From Nectonema munidae (taxonomy: Eukaryota; Nematomorpha; Nectonematoida; Nectonematidae): a DNA stretch of 64,000 nucleotides. The DNA lies in contig JAUIRK010000819.1 in the NCBI GenBank assembly GCA_030549495.1, positions 362,501-426,500 of the forward strand, given 5' to 3'. The first letter of the stretch is position 1. The number at the start of each line of letters is the position of its first letter. The position numbers were made by a program, and so were the translations under genes. Below, piece by piece: positions 1 to 13,847 of the stretch. The notes beneath the pieces are model-generated. The model saw only the letters and a program-made list of their open reading frames with translations. It was not told where the DNA came from and ran no database searches.

Positions 1-1934
1 CTTTTAGTGTGTGTATTCATGATATTTTCTCCAACATAAAATGATAATGGATATATCATTACATTTTTCACTTTAAATTAGTGTTTTTTAACCCTAAATA
101 ATTTCTTTTTGGTCATCTCATTTTTCGTTCAATTTTCTCCCATTTTTCACTTTAAAGTATATATCTCCTTTTCATTCTATTTAAAATGGATTAATTTTGG
201 ATCATCCTCTCTCAAAACCTTTTTATTTTCAACAAAATTCTGGATTTTATCTCATGGACTTTTTAAAAATTTTAAATGATCTTCTTGTGACTTTTTTAAG
301 CAAAACTAACATACCCGATCCGTACACCCTTAAAAGTTATCACTTAAAAGGGAAAGAAAATTGAAAACGAATAAAAATATAAAAAAAAATTTTGAGAAAT
401 TTTGCAATTTTGGGATAATGGAGAGTTGCCGAAAAGTAAAAAAGGAATATTGTTAAAGATTTAAACAATTTTAGAAGAATTTAGCAAAAAATAACTGAAC
501 CCTTTGTATATATCACAATTTTATATGTTTGAAAAAGTCAATGATACAAGTGTGAGTGCATAAATGTATAAAAAATACGCATTACAAGAATATTTAAGCT
601 TTAATTTCCCAAATGAAAACCGGACAACTAGCAGATGAACAACTGCCAAATTTAGAAAAAATTTGTTGGAAAATAAATAAATTTGTTAAAATCAATAAAA
701 ATTTTTTGAAAGTAGATCCAACTTAAGAAAACAGCATTTTAAAATAAGAATACACTTAAAAAAAACTAAAAAATTTTTTTTTTAAATAAAAAGCAAACTA
801 AAATAGTAAAGTAATAACAATATCCTAAATAAAAAAATAAAAAAAGTTTGAAAAAAAGGAAATAAATATTAAATAAATAAAGTTTAACCATGTAATGAAT
901 GTAGTGCTAAACAAATAAAGTGCATGTTATTTTATGGGATAATGAAATCCTAATTTCGCTAAGAAATGCCTTCTTCAAAGGAAAAAATATATATGGGAGA
1001 ACACAACCGAAATTTGAGGGAACCAATATTACTCAACTTACGAATTTATATACATAATACTTTATATTCTTATTTTACCAGTTTTTTCTTTGTTTAGATT
1101 CAAAATCCTTTTTATTTCAAGAGTATTTTTCACAGAATAAAAAAATCAATTCCTAATATATAAACAATTTGTCAAACCGTACAGATAACGGAATGGTAAA
1201 TGGAATAAATATAACTTTACAAATGTCATAAGCTCACTAACTGTTCATGATTGTCGAAAATCTTATACGACCTAAATAGAGAAACTTTCAAATGTTTTAA
1301 TTTATACAAATAATATTAGGCTGACTAATATTGAGTGAACAGAAATATTAAATTTCACCAATTTTACTTGTTGTTCAAAGTTTGCATAATGTTGGATGAA
1401 AATAAGTAATAATTGGGCATCCTAGTCAAAATCCCGGAAAACTAAAATTCCCGCTACCAAAATGCTAGAAAACTAAGGTAACAGTGACTTAAATTTTCGG
1501 GGATATCAAGCATTCCGTGCAATCAGTAAAACTCAATTGATATCGTTTTTTTTGTCTAACCATATATGTTATATATTATTGTTACGCATTTTGCAGTTGT
1601 GTGTGGGGAAGTTGACCTAGAACCCTAAAAATGGGATTTAGAGAACTTGTCTGCCTCCAAAATGCGTAAACTCGGAAATTTCTTTACATTTTTTTTTTTT
1701 TACTTTTTTTTAATTTTTCAGAAAAGAAATTTTTAAAATTTCCGATTTGCTCTAATTTTTGTAAGTCAGGAAGGCCAAAATTTAAGAGTCAGACAGTTGT
1801 TTCGGCCAAAAACTTTGGCCATTGATGCCCTAATTGATGTGATCCTAAGCTCAGAAAGATGAAAAGTTTGTAAAGTTAGATAACACTAAAAATAACAATA
1901 AATATATTTCATTTCGAATGTGTTGTTGTACAGA

Positions 1935-1964
1935 GTACACACACACACACCACACACAAACACA
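1935..1964. repeat. CA-type dinucleotide microsatellite
   Basis: An interrupted run of alternating A and C with one extra C. It lies just ahead of the less AT-rich stretch at 1,980-2,420. Confidence 0.9.
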
Positions 1965-2011
1965 GAGATCAAATATTTAACAATGTCATTATGATTATTT
2001 TATTGCTCTTT

Positions 2012-2038
2012 CGATGATGATCATGATGATGATGATGA
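2012..2038. repeat. GAT trinucleotide microsatellite
   Basis: Repeated GAT with one CAT interruption. It produces the Met-rich start of a small spurious ORF at 2,014-2,199. Confidence 0.9.
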
Positions 2039-5000
2039 GCTCACACTTTCTTAATAATGGCATCGTGCCACTAATCATCTTTAATATTGGAGAATTTAAG
2101 AAATTTTTAATAAAAATTTTAGACTGCCAAAGTATGTGGGATGATGATGATGCATCGAGGATTGAACGTGAGGAAATTCGATCGAAATTTATTCGATGAT
2201 GCTGCGCACAGGACGTTCATTAGATTGAATTTGTTGAAACTCAGCAGCAGCATCAGAGCATTCCATGGATTATGTGTGATCTCTCTCTGAGTAGTATGTA
2301 GAGGAATGGGAATACAAAAAAGTCATAAATCTTGTCACTGTCAACAGCTCTCTACTACCAAAAACTTTCCTCCACACATCACACATAAAAATAGATACGA
2401 TGAATGCAAACACTTTCGATTCCTTCTCCTTCAAAAATATTATTAAATTTCAATTTTTCAAATCTTTAGCCTATCTCTTCTGAATAAGTAAAAATACAAG
2501 CAAAAAATATTTTTTGTGTCCACTTGCTTTCAATAATAATAATCAGGACATCACAGTTGATTGATTTTCCTGCAGGGTCCATGCAAACTCTACTACCTTC
2601 TAATTAATCCCAAAACCTAGGTCACTTCGTCTCTAAATATATTGATATATTGCGTTAACAAAGAAGATCGTAAAATTATTTTGACTGCAATCATGCACTA
2701 ACAACAATAATATTAGTTTGCGAAATAATAATTAGCACACTCAATTTTTTTTAGAAATAAAATTCTGTAAAGAACTTCAAATTATTGATACTGTTGATAC
2801 AATAAAAAATTTTAAGTCCCTTTTTTCAGATCAATATTTGTTTTTTATTTTTTTATTGTATTTTATGAAGTTTAATAATTACTTTGATTTTTTTCTCATT
2901 TTTGCCTTATTTTTTAAAAATTTTAATAATGAATCCAAATTTTTGCCTTATTCAATGATCCATATGTGTTTAATTTTTAGTTTTTGGTTTTACTCATTCA
3001 AACGGTCAATTTTAAAAATTAATTAATTTTGAAAAATAATTTTCATTTAAATAACCATTTCCAATAATTTGGGGACGTAACTTTTCTTAAAAAACGGATT
3101 TAAACCCAAAAATGAAAACTAAATAATTTTTTGACTAAAATCATAATGACTTTTATGAATTATGAATAAAATTACGAATCAATAAATGTTAAAATTACCA
3201 GCTGAAAACAGAAGGGAAATTTTTCATTTAAAATATAATAGTCTAATCTTCAAAATATATATAAAAATAGCATATTATAAATGTATAATATAATATTTTG
3301 GAGCAAAGGATTTTCAGATGTGAACAACTTTAAAAAGAGCCACTTGGCATTAGTATCCGTATATCACTTTTGTTCACCTATAATAAAACATATGTGAAAA
3401 CTTGTGTTGATACACTAGCCAATTGAAGGAACTACAATGGACCCCGTAATTTTGGTTGGAAACGCGAAAATAGGAATTTCAGTAATATTTAAAAGGTTAT
3501 AGTTTTTTGTCGCGGAAAAGAACGTGGAGAACACAAACTCATTAATGTGATTGAGAAAAAAATCAATTTACACTAGAAGCAGGCAATGCTTCTTGAAATA
3601 AATTTTGACTATTCAAATGATCTGCACAAAAATCTAGGATCTAATTGGCTAAAATTCAATAATTTTCAACCATTACAACGTGAGTTAACCAATAAGACGT
3701 GAGTGTTAGTGTTGAAAGAAATATACTAGCCATGGGAAAATATTATTCAAAATTGTTTATAACGAAAAAATTAGCACTAAATATATGCGATTTTGAAAAG
3801 TTTCAGATAAACATGAAACTTTATTTCACATGTCTGTGATATTCTTTTCAGTTTTCTCTAACAAAATTTTTATTCAAAGGAGGATATATATATCTATATA
3901 GGTCCCTTGTGCTCTAGGATATTTTGTATCTAGTTTTGGACGTGGTTTGTAGCCCGTTTTTTTTTTAATTTTTTGGCACGAAATGACCAATTCAGTTACC
4001 AAATGTCTAAGTTACAAAATATCTTCAACTTGCACCCGGCATACATAAAAAATTGAAGAATAAAAAATGCGAAATTGACAAACTATTCAAAAATAGTTTA
4101 CTTTTCCCACTTTCAAGTTTTCTTTTTGCGTTTTCAAGTTAAAAGTCGTGTAGCTATAATATTACGGCTCCTCCATTTTAAAAAAGAGTTTTTCAACAAC
4201 TTGCTTATTCCAATGATATAAATCGAAAAAATATATAAAATGAAAATATAAAAAAAAAGATGGATATGATGGTTTCATTTTGTTAAGATGGGTCTGTAAT
4301 CAAAAAATTAAAGTTAATAATATTCGTAGTGGGGTATGAGAAATTAAAATAAGAAATATGGAACAGCAGACAGACTAATATAGTAGAGAGCTGATATAAG
4401 GAATATTTCTTACTTTAATTTGAGACACATCATGTAAGTAAACATGCTCTCAAAATTAAGTGATTATTAACTGGTGAATAAGGCTGACTAATTTGCCGTA
4501 ATCGAGCCCTAACTAGCCCGTTAATCCAACTCGAATAACACTTAGCAAATCATAAAAAATGTAGATATATTAAACTATTATAAAATAACCTTTTGCGTAA
4601 TAATATCCTGTTTTTTTAAAAACGTCATTGCATAACCTTATAAAAATGTTTTGGTACTTGTAACAGTATATGTTCCAATAAAATTATGTTGGCTATTTTC
4701 CCGTTTTCTCAGCAACTATTTTAGTATATTATATGTATATATGAAGCCAAAATTTCGGCTAAATTAACCAGTTAAAAGATATTAGGCAAAGAATCAACCG
4801 GTTATCGAAAACACAGCTAATTACGATCGGTAGTGAACATATATAGAGTAGTTTAAACAAAAATTCCTCGCTACTACACTTCCTATATATCATATCAAAA
4901 CGTAAACTTTGAGATGAGCTTAAAGCTTAATATCAGATAGCTTAATATGTTACTAGTGCTACTAGGAGCTCAGACTAATAATAATAGTCATCCAAATGTT

Positions 5001-7237
5001 CTCGAAAGTTCTCAGCTGATAATTGCCATACAGTAAAACTCTCATCATGAGCAAATTCATTACCAGCCAAACAACACTCTCTATTGCGTTCCAAAACATT
5101 CGTCGCATTTGACATATATGATAGGATCAATTGGGATTTACGATAAAGATATCTTGTTTATTTTTATTTTTTATCTCCTGAGCGGAATACTTTGCTCTTT
5201 ATCTATGGCTTTATTGATGAAAAAAGCGAGAATACAATCGATGGTTGAATTTCATACTTAATTAAAATTGATTGATTAAAATCTCCTAATTACATCCAAA
5301 TTATGATCCTTAGTCAAAATTGCAAATTTCTTACAGCAACAAGCGTGAAATATTTATATTTATAGATTCTTTACATTTTATATGTTAGAGTAAGATTATG
5401 AAACCATGAATTTCAAGAAATCCCAGAAAAATTCGTGAAATCACTGTTTCTAGCAATTTCATCAAATCACTAGAATTTCGGGACTTTCCTAAGAATTAAT
5501 TTATGAATTTACTGAAATGAAACGATAGTTAATTCATGAAATCCCAAAATGGAACTACATATCTGGTGATTATTAGGAATTTAATCAAGTGGAATAGTGT
5601 TTTCATGAATTCGCTGAATATTTTATGGAATTGATGAAATCTCTGGTTTCTCACTTTTTTACTGCAACATTTACATATATTTTAATTAGTTTTATGAATT
5701 AACTTGGAATTTCATTGGGTAATATCATTTTTGAAATGGAATAATTGAATATTTCTACATTAACATGTAATAAAACTTTTAATAAAATAAATATATGGTG
5801 CAATATACATATGTTAACTTATGAATACGATTGGCATGAAAAATTGAATTAATACTAATTCTGTGTTAGTCCTTTCAGGCAAAATGTATATCTACGGGAA
5901 GAAAAATCAACTTTATATTAATAGATCAACTTCATTAATGGTCTATTTTTTGTAAGTACGTTAACTCTTTCAGGCATTGGTTTCCTATCTTCCGCTTTCT
6001 TTCTCAATGAGTTTTTATATTTTTTTACAAACAAAAAAAAGTTTTTAACAGTTTTGAAATGGCTGTAATAAATTGAAGAGTTCATAAAGCATATAAAATA
6101 ATTTCAATTTTATGATCAATAATTTGAATGGAATATTTTTAATACCTTTTCTACTCTATCCTGGAACATTAATAAGATTCATCTCTAAGTGATCTCAAAA
6201 AGAGCTTGAAATAGAAAAGAAAACGTGTGTTTACTTTTAAATGTTGAAGCAAAGTAAGAAACTTCAGCTGGTAAACTTCTCAACGAGTATTCAGGACTAT
6301 TTGTGTCTTGTTTCGTGGATATTTTGCACAACCGAGTCTTGAAAGTTGAAGGATATTTTGTGGTAGTAAATGAAAAGATATTCAGTAAATGGAGTACTAA
6401 TTTTTAAAAGAATGAGAAAAGTTCTTTTGACTCGTTTCACCACACTCTACGATCACAAAATTAAGAAAGTGTCTTAGTGCTGAATCTACTTTATGCAAAC
6501 ATGGAAAAAGTGATTAGGATTGCGGAAAAATTCAAAGCAAACATCTTGGCTAAGAAAGGGAAGAAATTAGTAAGAAGAGAATCCTTTGCTTCATGTCATG
6601 CTAAATCTGGAAAAATAATTGAAGAAGAGATATTCCAATTTGTCCCCCAATTGGCATAATAGTTGACAAGCACTCAACCAATTTTTAAACATGCCTTAAC
6701 CCATTTAAGACTAAGCAAAGCAGACGATATCTAAAAAAACGCAGACGATTTATATTCAAAGTCATTGAAAAAAGCAGACGAAGATGAAATTACTTATGTT
6801 CCAAAATAGGAACATTGGCCGTAATCTCCTATTTTTTTGTATTAATACACGTCTGACACAAAAAAAACCTCTAGACATACATAGACCCATAAACTGAAAT
6901 GAATCTCAAAAACAGCGATATAGTCTGACAAAAAGAATTGGTATAAACGAAGTGAAAAACATATGAAAAATAGAAGTATATATATTGGCATAAATATTAT
7001 TTTCTTCAAGGTCCACAAGCAACCATAATGAGTGGCAAAAATGGTTTTCAGGGATAAAAAGCTTTTGCATTAAGATACCACCATCTTTCTAAAAGAGAAT
7101 ACCTTAAACAAAGTTCATGCAAAATGAATTTTGGATCAAATTTTTATGAATAAAGTAAAATGTTCAAAGTAATTATGTCACTTTTGAAGAATTTTTAAGG
7201 CATCTTTTGTTGAGACAAGTGTTTTTCCGTGTTTTAG

Positions 7238-7470
7238 CGTGTTGGAGTTGCGTAAAGAAAAGTCGAGGGATGCCGCTCGCAGCAGAAGAGGAAAAGAAAA
7301 CTACGAGTTCTACCAATTGGCCAAGATGCTGCCTCTTCCCAACGCAATCACCACCCAACTGGACAAAGCGAGCATCATTCGCCTCATCACAACGTATCTG
7401 AAGAGCAAGAAGTTTGCCAGCTCCGGCGACCCCGTTTGGAGTAACGCAATTTCGATCAAGGAGAAAAGCA
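7238..7470 (+). CDS. trh-like exon: bHLH domain
   Basis: The acceptor is gttttag ending at 7,237. The exon begins with one base that completes an upstream codon and then reads [20 protein letters not shown] and on through both helices ([13 protein letters not shown], then [10 protein letters not shown]). The basic residues that contact the E-box half site are intact. Helix 2 ends in [10 protein letters not shown] where typical family members have TISYLK. A GDPVW segment follows, matching the conserved GDPPW. The donor gtaagc at 7,471 leaves one base of a split codon. The exon is markedly richer in G+C than its flanks. Confidence 0.92.
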
Positions 7471-9278
7471 GTAAGCTCAAATATAGCATTTCAACTCCAA
7501 TCCTGTACTTTTTAACTTTAATTCATTAGATCACAGAAAAGGTAGATACCATTGAGTAGTTTGATATAAACTACCTTGAAATCAAGAATTCAACTCAGGT
7601 CTTTAAAAAGCATGATACCAAACCTAATGAGTTAAATTCGTCGTCTTTCCCTTTAAGTTCATCCTTTTTCAATTTAAGTTTTGTCCTTTTTCACTTCAAG
7701 TTTATCTTTTTGTTTTTGAATTAAAAAGTTTTTTACGTTTATAAAGAAATTAAGGTTGAAATATCAGGAATTGAAAACAATAGTATAACTATCAAAAATA
7801 TTTAATTTAAAAAAGTAAAATTATATTTACTTTTCTCTTTTACTCTTTCTTTTTTTGTGTGTTTGAGCAACTTTTGTGGAAGTGGCATGCATCAAAATAG
7901 GTTTTTATTCATCCACACCAGAATACTGAGTGCGTGTTCTACATCAATTTTAAACCGTTTTCTATATATTTTTGTGATTTTTAGTTTCCATTTTTTTCTA
8001 AGTTAAATGGAAAATGTTTTAGAAGAATCTTCAATTGATAAGAAACGGAAAAGTATTTCTTGTGGGATAACTTTTAAAAAGTTTACTAACGTTTAAAAAT
8101 ATGAGAAAAAATTTAAAAATAATAAATAAATACAAAATTATTTTACTTCTCATAGTCTAAGTTATTTTCTGTGACAGAAAAATTTCGTTAAACAGTGAAT
8201 CTTACATTTTCCAATGTTAAATTAAAATGAATTTTTTAGGGGTCGAAATTGCATCCAAAGGATAATTGGAAAGATAGGGGATATCATGATCGAAAATGTA
8301 AGGCAGAACTAGCGAATCGAAAGAACTGGATCTGCCATCATCTGTCAATATTCAATCTATTAGCTTGAAGTCTTGTTTTTCTAATATATGCTAAAATCTA
8401 AAACTTATTAAACTCCAAAAACGTATAAAATTTGTTAAACTTAAAAACCTATTCTGGTGTAAAATAAGATGTAATTTTGGAAGTTAATGTTTGTTTCACA
8501 ATTTGCGTACACAAAATGAAATACAAAAAAAAATCTTACAACTTAGCATTATTTAAAATCTAGAAAGGAAATCCACAATAATATCATTTTGTTTGATATC
8601 TTCTTTCAAATGAACTTTGCTCTTTAGAGTTTTAGTCCCAGCAAATTTTAACATTAGAATTTTCTAAAATTTCTTTACAAATATATGCAGGGGCTTCAGT
8701 ATGAAACTCTAAAAATAAGAGTTTGTGTCATTTTAATAAAGTGTTTAAAAAAATTTCTGTAATTTAGTAACTAATGTAAAATAAATATATATTACAAGAT
8801 TTAGATAAAATATTGAATATATAACGCGAAACGTTATTTATTCTACCGTGATTAAATTTCTATCCAGGGATACTGAGCGCTCCAATGGGGCGCATAATCA
8901 TCCTAATTCTTTACTGTGGTTGTAAGTTTATTTAAATTCAATGGAAGCTATATTAAATTATAATGTTTGTCAAAACAAGAAAATACTCTCTTACTTTATA
9001 AAGTTTGTGTAAAAGAGGTTCAAGTTATTATGCCAACAAAAAGAAACCTCATAATTAATTGGCCTAACTTTGTAATATTATATATATATTATAAATTATT
9101 ATTTAGACTTTGTAAAAATTTTACAGTTTTGAAGTGGCACTTATAAAGTATTTCGTTTTTATCATAAATATTTTTATTTTAAAAGAACACTTTTAAATAT
9201 ACGCAAAAATTTTTGATTCCTCCATTGCGGAATATATATTATTCGTTTAATTGATTATTTATCAAAGATCTTGTGATG

Positions 9279-9440
9279 TTGGCAGATGGCCTAGTGGTGT
9301 GAGCATAGCGTCTTGATCCATTTGGTCTGGGTGAGATATATGATTCCGCTGTGATCATGTATGTATAAATAATTTAATTTCTATCACAAAATATCGCATA
9401 ACCGTATGATAGTGTTGATGACGTGGCATCGTTGACGTAA
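9279..9440 (+). repeat. possible tRNA-derived SINE (family C), degenerate
   Basis: The segment GATGGCCTAGTGGTGTGAGC resembles a tRNA A-box (TGGCnnAGTGG). About 45 bases on, GATATATGATTCC resembles a decayed B-box. The 3' boundary and any target duplication could not be set. It could instead be an old tRNA pseudogene. Confidence 0.35.
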
Positions 9441-9547
9441 ATAAAGTGTTGAATCTATATGGGCTCTTGTGGTAAACTCATTGAGATAAAGATTTGTAGT
9501 AGTACATATATGTGCACACAAACTATGATAATTTTAAATTTACTGTA

Positions 9548-9683
9548 TAAGGTAAAAGGTAAAGTGGGGTGTTTTCATCGAGAAGGCACAATTGCGCCGA
9601 TTGTATCGAACTATGAGGAAAGTAGGCTTGATGCGGGATCGAAGCCAAGACCTTGTGTTATCGAAACCCACTACCTACCCTTA
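9548..9683 (-). repeat. tRNA-derived SINE, family A, copy 1
   Basis: Read on the minus strand, this copy is closely similar to the SINE at 15,696-15,844. It has a B-box-like GGCTTCGATCCCGC, then a body sharing CATCAAGCCTAC and GTGCCTTCTCGATGAAAACA with copy 2, and a tail of ACCTTTT-like repeats. On the plus strand the copy produces a meaningless 77-codon ORF. The edges are approximate, because no target duplication was recognised. Confidence 0.75.
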
Positions 9684-10455
9684 AAAAAGTAAGTATGCTG
9701 TGCGCCATCAAAAAAATTAATTTTCGGAATCAAATTAAAAGTTGTATATCTAATTTGGTTGAGACAAAAATAAAAAAATGATTTATTTACAAAAAAAAAT
9801 TCAATCTTTTTTTTTGATTATAATGGATTTCATTATTAAAAAATTACTTTTCTTATCTATGTAAAAATTTCCTTGTTTGTTTTGGGTTTTCCTTCTTTGT
9901 TTTTTACAACATTTGAAAATATTTGATAAATACACATGTCTTCAATTTCTACAGTACTCACTAATGAGACTGGGATAATTAACTTTATTAGCTTTTATTT
10001 GTTAGCAGTTGTAGAAGATTTGATGGAAGTAATATTAATGTGGTCTAGAAGGATGAATATAATCAGTTAATTGGTGGTGATCAGAATGCTGTTGATGGGC
10101 GTGTTTAGATAGTTGCGTCCACGCATTATTCCTTTTCCTTTGAAGAAGGCAGAGTCTCTTGCCGAAAGTAGACAGGATTTATTTATCTTTTCAAAAATAC
10201 CCTAATAAATTTTGGCAATTATTTGTTTATCAAATTGAGAATTTTTAATTAAAATTTGGTCCAAGTTTTTTTCTCCTTCAATTTCTACTCGAAAGACTCA
10301 ATTTAAACATTTTTACTTCTAGAGTTAAATATAGATTGAATTAAAGTTCTATCTTAAGCTTAGTTTTGAGAAAATGGCAAAAAAGTTTGAGCAAATCTGA
10401 TTTAGGGTAAAGAATTGTGACTTCAAAATATTAATATCCTTTATTTGTCATTTAG

Positions 10456-10517
10456 GAAAGACACAGAAAGATGGTTTGATTGATTTTGAGTGCAATCTGG
10501 GTGATAACATCCTACAA
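10456..10517 (+). CDS. trh-like exon: linker into PAS-A
   Basis: A short exon between acceptor catttag (ending 10,455) and donor gtaagc (10,518). The first two bases complete the codon split at 7,470. It then reads KTQKDGLIDFECNLGDNILQ, which fits the family segment ending in FEQHLGTHILQ that leads into PAS-A. It ends in phase 0, as the next exon requires. Its position was predicted from the missing homology block, and the phase agreement on both sides supports it. Confidence 0.85.
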
Positions 10518-10923
10518 GTAAGCGCTCTAAACACCTAAATTATAATCCTGCCTTGCACCGGTAAATCTCTTCCGAGAAAAAGACAAATTTGCTGACTTTG
10601 CTACTTCACTAACACGCAGGCAACATCTTTGAGATGTCAAAAATTTAACTTTCTTATTACTGTAAATGAGTTTTCATTTTCAAAACATTTGTAGGTGAAA
10701 AGATTTGAATTATATACTACTTAAATACCTATAGAGGGATATCCATATATACGGATACATATATAAATGGAAGCCAGGAGAAGATATAGAAAAAAGTTTA
10801 TAACACACTACGATTTGAAAACATTTTTTGGGAAATGAACTTTTTCTGCTTATTATATATACGAAAGCAGTTTCAATGAATGCTTGCTCATCTAGACTGC
10901 AGAACACTAAATCCTAAACTTTA

Positions 10924-11253
10924 TTACTTCTTTGACAGTTCTTGAGAAATTTTTTTGTCTGTTTTGCCCACATAACTCAGAAACAAAGTGTCCCATAAAA
11001 CATCCCAAGTCATGAAGCTTTGAATGAAATCAGCTGTGCCCGCCAAAGGTATATACATATATGCAGTGACGTAGGCAAAATTTTTATCTCCAGAAAAAAG
11101 GCTTCTTAAATAAAAGTCCCTGACTTTTCTATGACCGTGTTTGTCAAAATTTACTGACTTAAATGCCTCGATAATTACTGATATTTCAGTTCGATTTTTC
11201 TTTTCCCAAAAAGTTTTTGCATCTATATATTTTACTGAATGTTTTGAACTCAC
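10924..11253 (-). CDS. unidentified 109-codon ORF inside an intron
   Basis: This open frame runs antisense to the trh-like gene. The peptide has mixed composition, with the stretch FIQSFMTWDVLWDTLFLSYV, a Lys-rich C-terminus and no recognised domain. The DNA is less AT-rich than the flanks, which slightly favours a former coding sequence such as a transposon or retrocopy remnant. No promoter, homology or splice evidence was found. Confidence 0.25.
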   Translation of the reverse strand: MSSKHSVKYIDAKTFWEKKNRTEISVIIEAFKSVNFDKHGHRKVRDFYLRSLFSGDKNFAYVTAYMYIPLAGTADFIQSFMTWDVLWDTLFLSYVGKTDKKISQELSKK

Positions 11254-12512
11254 TTAAATTTCATAAAAAGCCTTGAATGGATGAAAAAGACATGTGTGAC
11301 TGTTCTGATACCCTGGTTTGAGAGAAAAAATAGATTTATTATTGATATTACAAAAAGGTAAACCTGCATAAATATGACCAAAATAAATCAAAACAAATTT
11401 CAAAATCTATTACAGGCAGACTACATTTTACTGTAGGATAAGGTACCTTGAAAATAATGTGATAATTCTAATCTAAAGTTTCTTTAATGGATTATTATTA
11501 TGAATAGCAATTATCTACGCATCTAAACATCATATAAAATTTGATGAACATTATACACGATTTCCTGAAGATATCTCAGAATTCGATGACATTTCAATGA
11601 TTTTTCTATATAAAAAAACATTTTATTCAAATTCTCTAAATTAAATTAAAATTTAAGCATATGAAATCCTATTTATTTGTTTAAAAAAGTAGATTAATTA
11701 AATCCTAAGATTTACTATTTCAAATAATGAAAAATTATTGAGATAGTAGAAGAGTATAGTGAATTTACCATAATATCACGAATTTTACTTTATTAAGTAA
11801 TAAAATTACAGATAGTAATTAGACTACCACTTTTCATAGTAGCAACTACTACATTTTTATAGTGAATTTATTGTATAAAAATTAACAAAACATCACATTT
11901 CTCCTAAATAAAAAAATAAAGATTTTCGCTTTTAATTGAAAGAGTTTGGGTAAACATCGTTCTTTATAAAATGCGATCAATCAAATTCCAGTATGTAGTA
12001 ATAATGTTTGAACATGCAAAATCAATTCTTTGAAAAACGAACTAAATTTTTAATCCAAAGTTATGCGTAGAATATGCGGCGTAAACTTTTACTTAAATCT
12101 GGATCTAGTAAGCTTTTCTCACGCCCTCTATAAGAGAAGGATGGTATATGTAAGGTAAAAAATATTAGTAAAGAATTTTTTTACTAAAAATAAAAAAAAA
12201 TAAAAAAATTGATTCGTTAAAAAATGAATTAAATTTGGTTAGTTAGTTATTTAGTTAATTACTCAGTTAGATAATTAGTTAACTTTTTTTTTAGATTCTA
12301 AAAAATCCTTATTCTTAGTCAAAATAAACAAGCAAGGAATTGTCTTGGTGGCGAACACCCTTTATAAAATTCTGTTTCAAAGATTATATAATTGTGTATA
12401 TAATAGTGTATACATCACAGCTATTCTGCTCTTCACTAGATTCATTAACACGCACAATAAGACAAAATTAATTTATCTTCATTGGAATTTCTTAACCATA
12501 TAAAAACTTTTC

Positions 12513-12529
12513 AGAGAGAGAGAGAGAGA
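12513..12529. repeat. GA dinucleotide microsatellite
   Basis: A short uninterrupted GA run inside an intron, with no evident role. Confidence 0.8.
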
Positions 12530-13757
12530 ATGGGAGAAGGTTGTGAGTGAAAGTGTGCTGACAACCTCTAAAGATTTATCCAAGAGACCTTTTGACACGT
12601 GCACAATTTTTCATGTTTCCATTTTTAATTACACAAACGCACTACAACGAAAAAAGCTAAAAGTGATTGATCACCTTTTCATCAGCATCCTACGCTCACT
12701 CCTTCATTTCTCTTCTTTTCTTGCAATCCTTGTGTTTTAAAGTATAAAAAATGTTAGCATCTTCACCGCTATCATCATCAATATCATTATCAAATCAATC
12801 ATCAATCCACGTATCTTCTTTTGACAGCCCAAAAAAGTTCGTATAAATCACGCAAAATGCTTTCATCCAAAAATAAGCTAGCCCCCTTTTCCAAATCTTC
12901 ATGTAAATCAAACTGGCTGTAGTAAATTTGTAGTAGATTTGATGCCTGACAAATAGGTAATTTGATATATCCTTGCCATAAAATCAAGAAACCATCAGAG
13001 TTATCTAAAGATAATGATGGGATTCAATGGATTAAAAGTTTTAAGAAAACTTCAAAAGCTGAAAATTCAATATGCAGGTATGAAATATGGCGCGATTTCA
13101 GAAAGTGAGGAGACAAGTAGTCCCTATGCATCCCGCTAACCTTACTTTTTTGGTAAGGGAACATCATATCCTTTGTTCCCTCAACTTTTTTGGGTAGGTG
13201 GCAAATACCATCTTTAAGAATGTGTAAAGATTGTAGGTGGAAGATATCTTAGCGCTTTTAGATGACTCAAAACTTGGTTGAGAACTTCAATGACTCAACA
13301 GAGATCAGAGCATATTTTACTTTATCATGTACATAGATAGAGATCTGTTAAAAAACAGTTCAGTGGCGATAGCTAAACTGTTCATCATGTGATTTAGGGC
13401 GTATTCGAAAAGTTTATAAACAGAAAACGATCTAATCATCTTTATCGCCATTTTTACATTTTTTGATATATTATAAATTTTACATTTTTAAGTCAAGCAA
13501 TATTGAGGACATTTTTCTGATCATAAATTTACTTTTCCAGAAAAAGACTGAATAATGCAACGCGAGTAAGATAGAAAGGTTTCTTCCCAAAATCCCCACC
13601 ACTTATATTTTAAAATGAAGGCCAAGAAGCCGTTATACAAATACACGGACGAGAGGGATTTTTCTGGCGATGCTGATTAGCGGAAAACAGCAGACTTTTA
13701 CAAATGCTCATAAGATAAAATATTTGGGAAATAAAATGACAATATTTGTATTTTTAG

Positions 13758-13847
13758 GCTTTAGAAGGATTTGCATTTACTTTATCCAATGATGGACGTA
13801 TTCTATATATTTCAGAAACGGTTTCAATTTACCTTGGCCTATCACAG
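13758..13847 (+). CDS. trh-like exon: PAS-A core
   Basis: Acceptor gtatttttag ends at 13,757 and donor gtaaat starts at 13,848. Thirty whole codons encode [20 protein letters not shown] followed by [10 protein letters not shown]. The [14 protein letters not shown] block is nearly invariant in Trh and NPAS1/3 proteins. Phase is 0 at both ends. Confidence 0.93.

Larger units (their letters stand above)
1..7237. other. AT-rich non-coding DNA upstream of the first recognised exon
   Basis: No exon can be supported here. The first recognised exon at 7,238 opens with a splice acceptor and a single base that completes an upstream codon, so at least one 5' exon lies here or before the window. The stretch at about 1,980-2,420 is less AT-rich than its surroundings, carries GAT- and CA-type simple repeats, and could be a 5' exon or promoter, but no homology supports that. 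A 60-codon frame at 6,477-6,659 encodes a Lys-rich peptide I do not recognise. Three loose repeats of an AGCAGACGA-like word lie at about 6,719-6,785. The rest is A/T tracts. Confidence 0.5.
7471..10455 (+). other. intron of the trh-like gene
   Basis: AT-rich intron of about 3.0 kb. It holds a possible tRNA-derived SINE head near 9,279 and a SINE-A copy near 9,548-9,683. A weak acceptor/donor pair at 8,240-8,307 was considered as an exon and rejected. No other gene is visible. Confidence 0.7.

Noticed and set aside
8240-8307. Possible extra exon between the bHLH and linker exons
   Set aside because: It has a good acceptor and donor, but the frame required by the neighbouring exons hits a stop, and the 10,456 exon already joins both sides in phase.
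12802-12987. A 61-codon minus-strand ORF in an intron
   Set aside because: Composition is plausible but no homology, splice sites or conservation could be cited.
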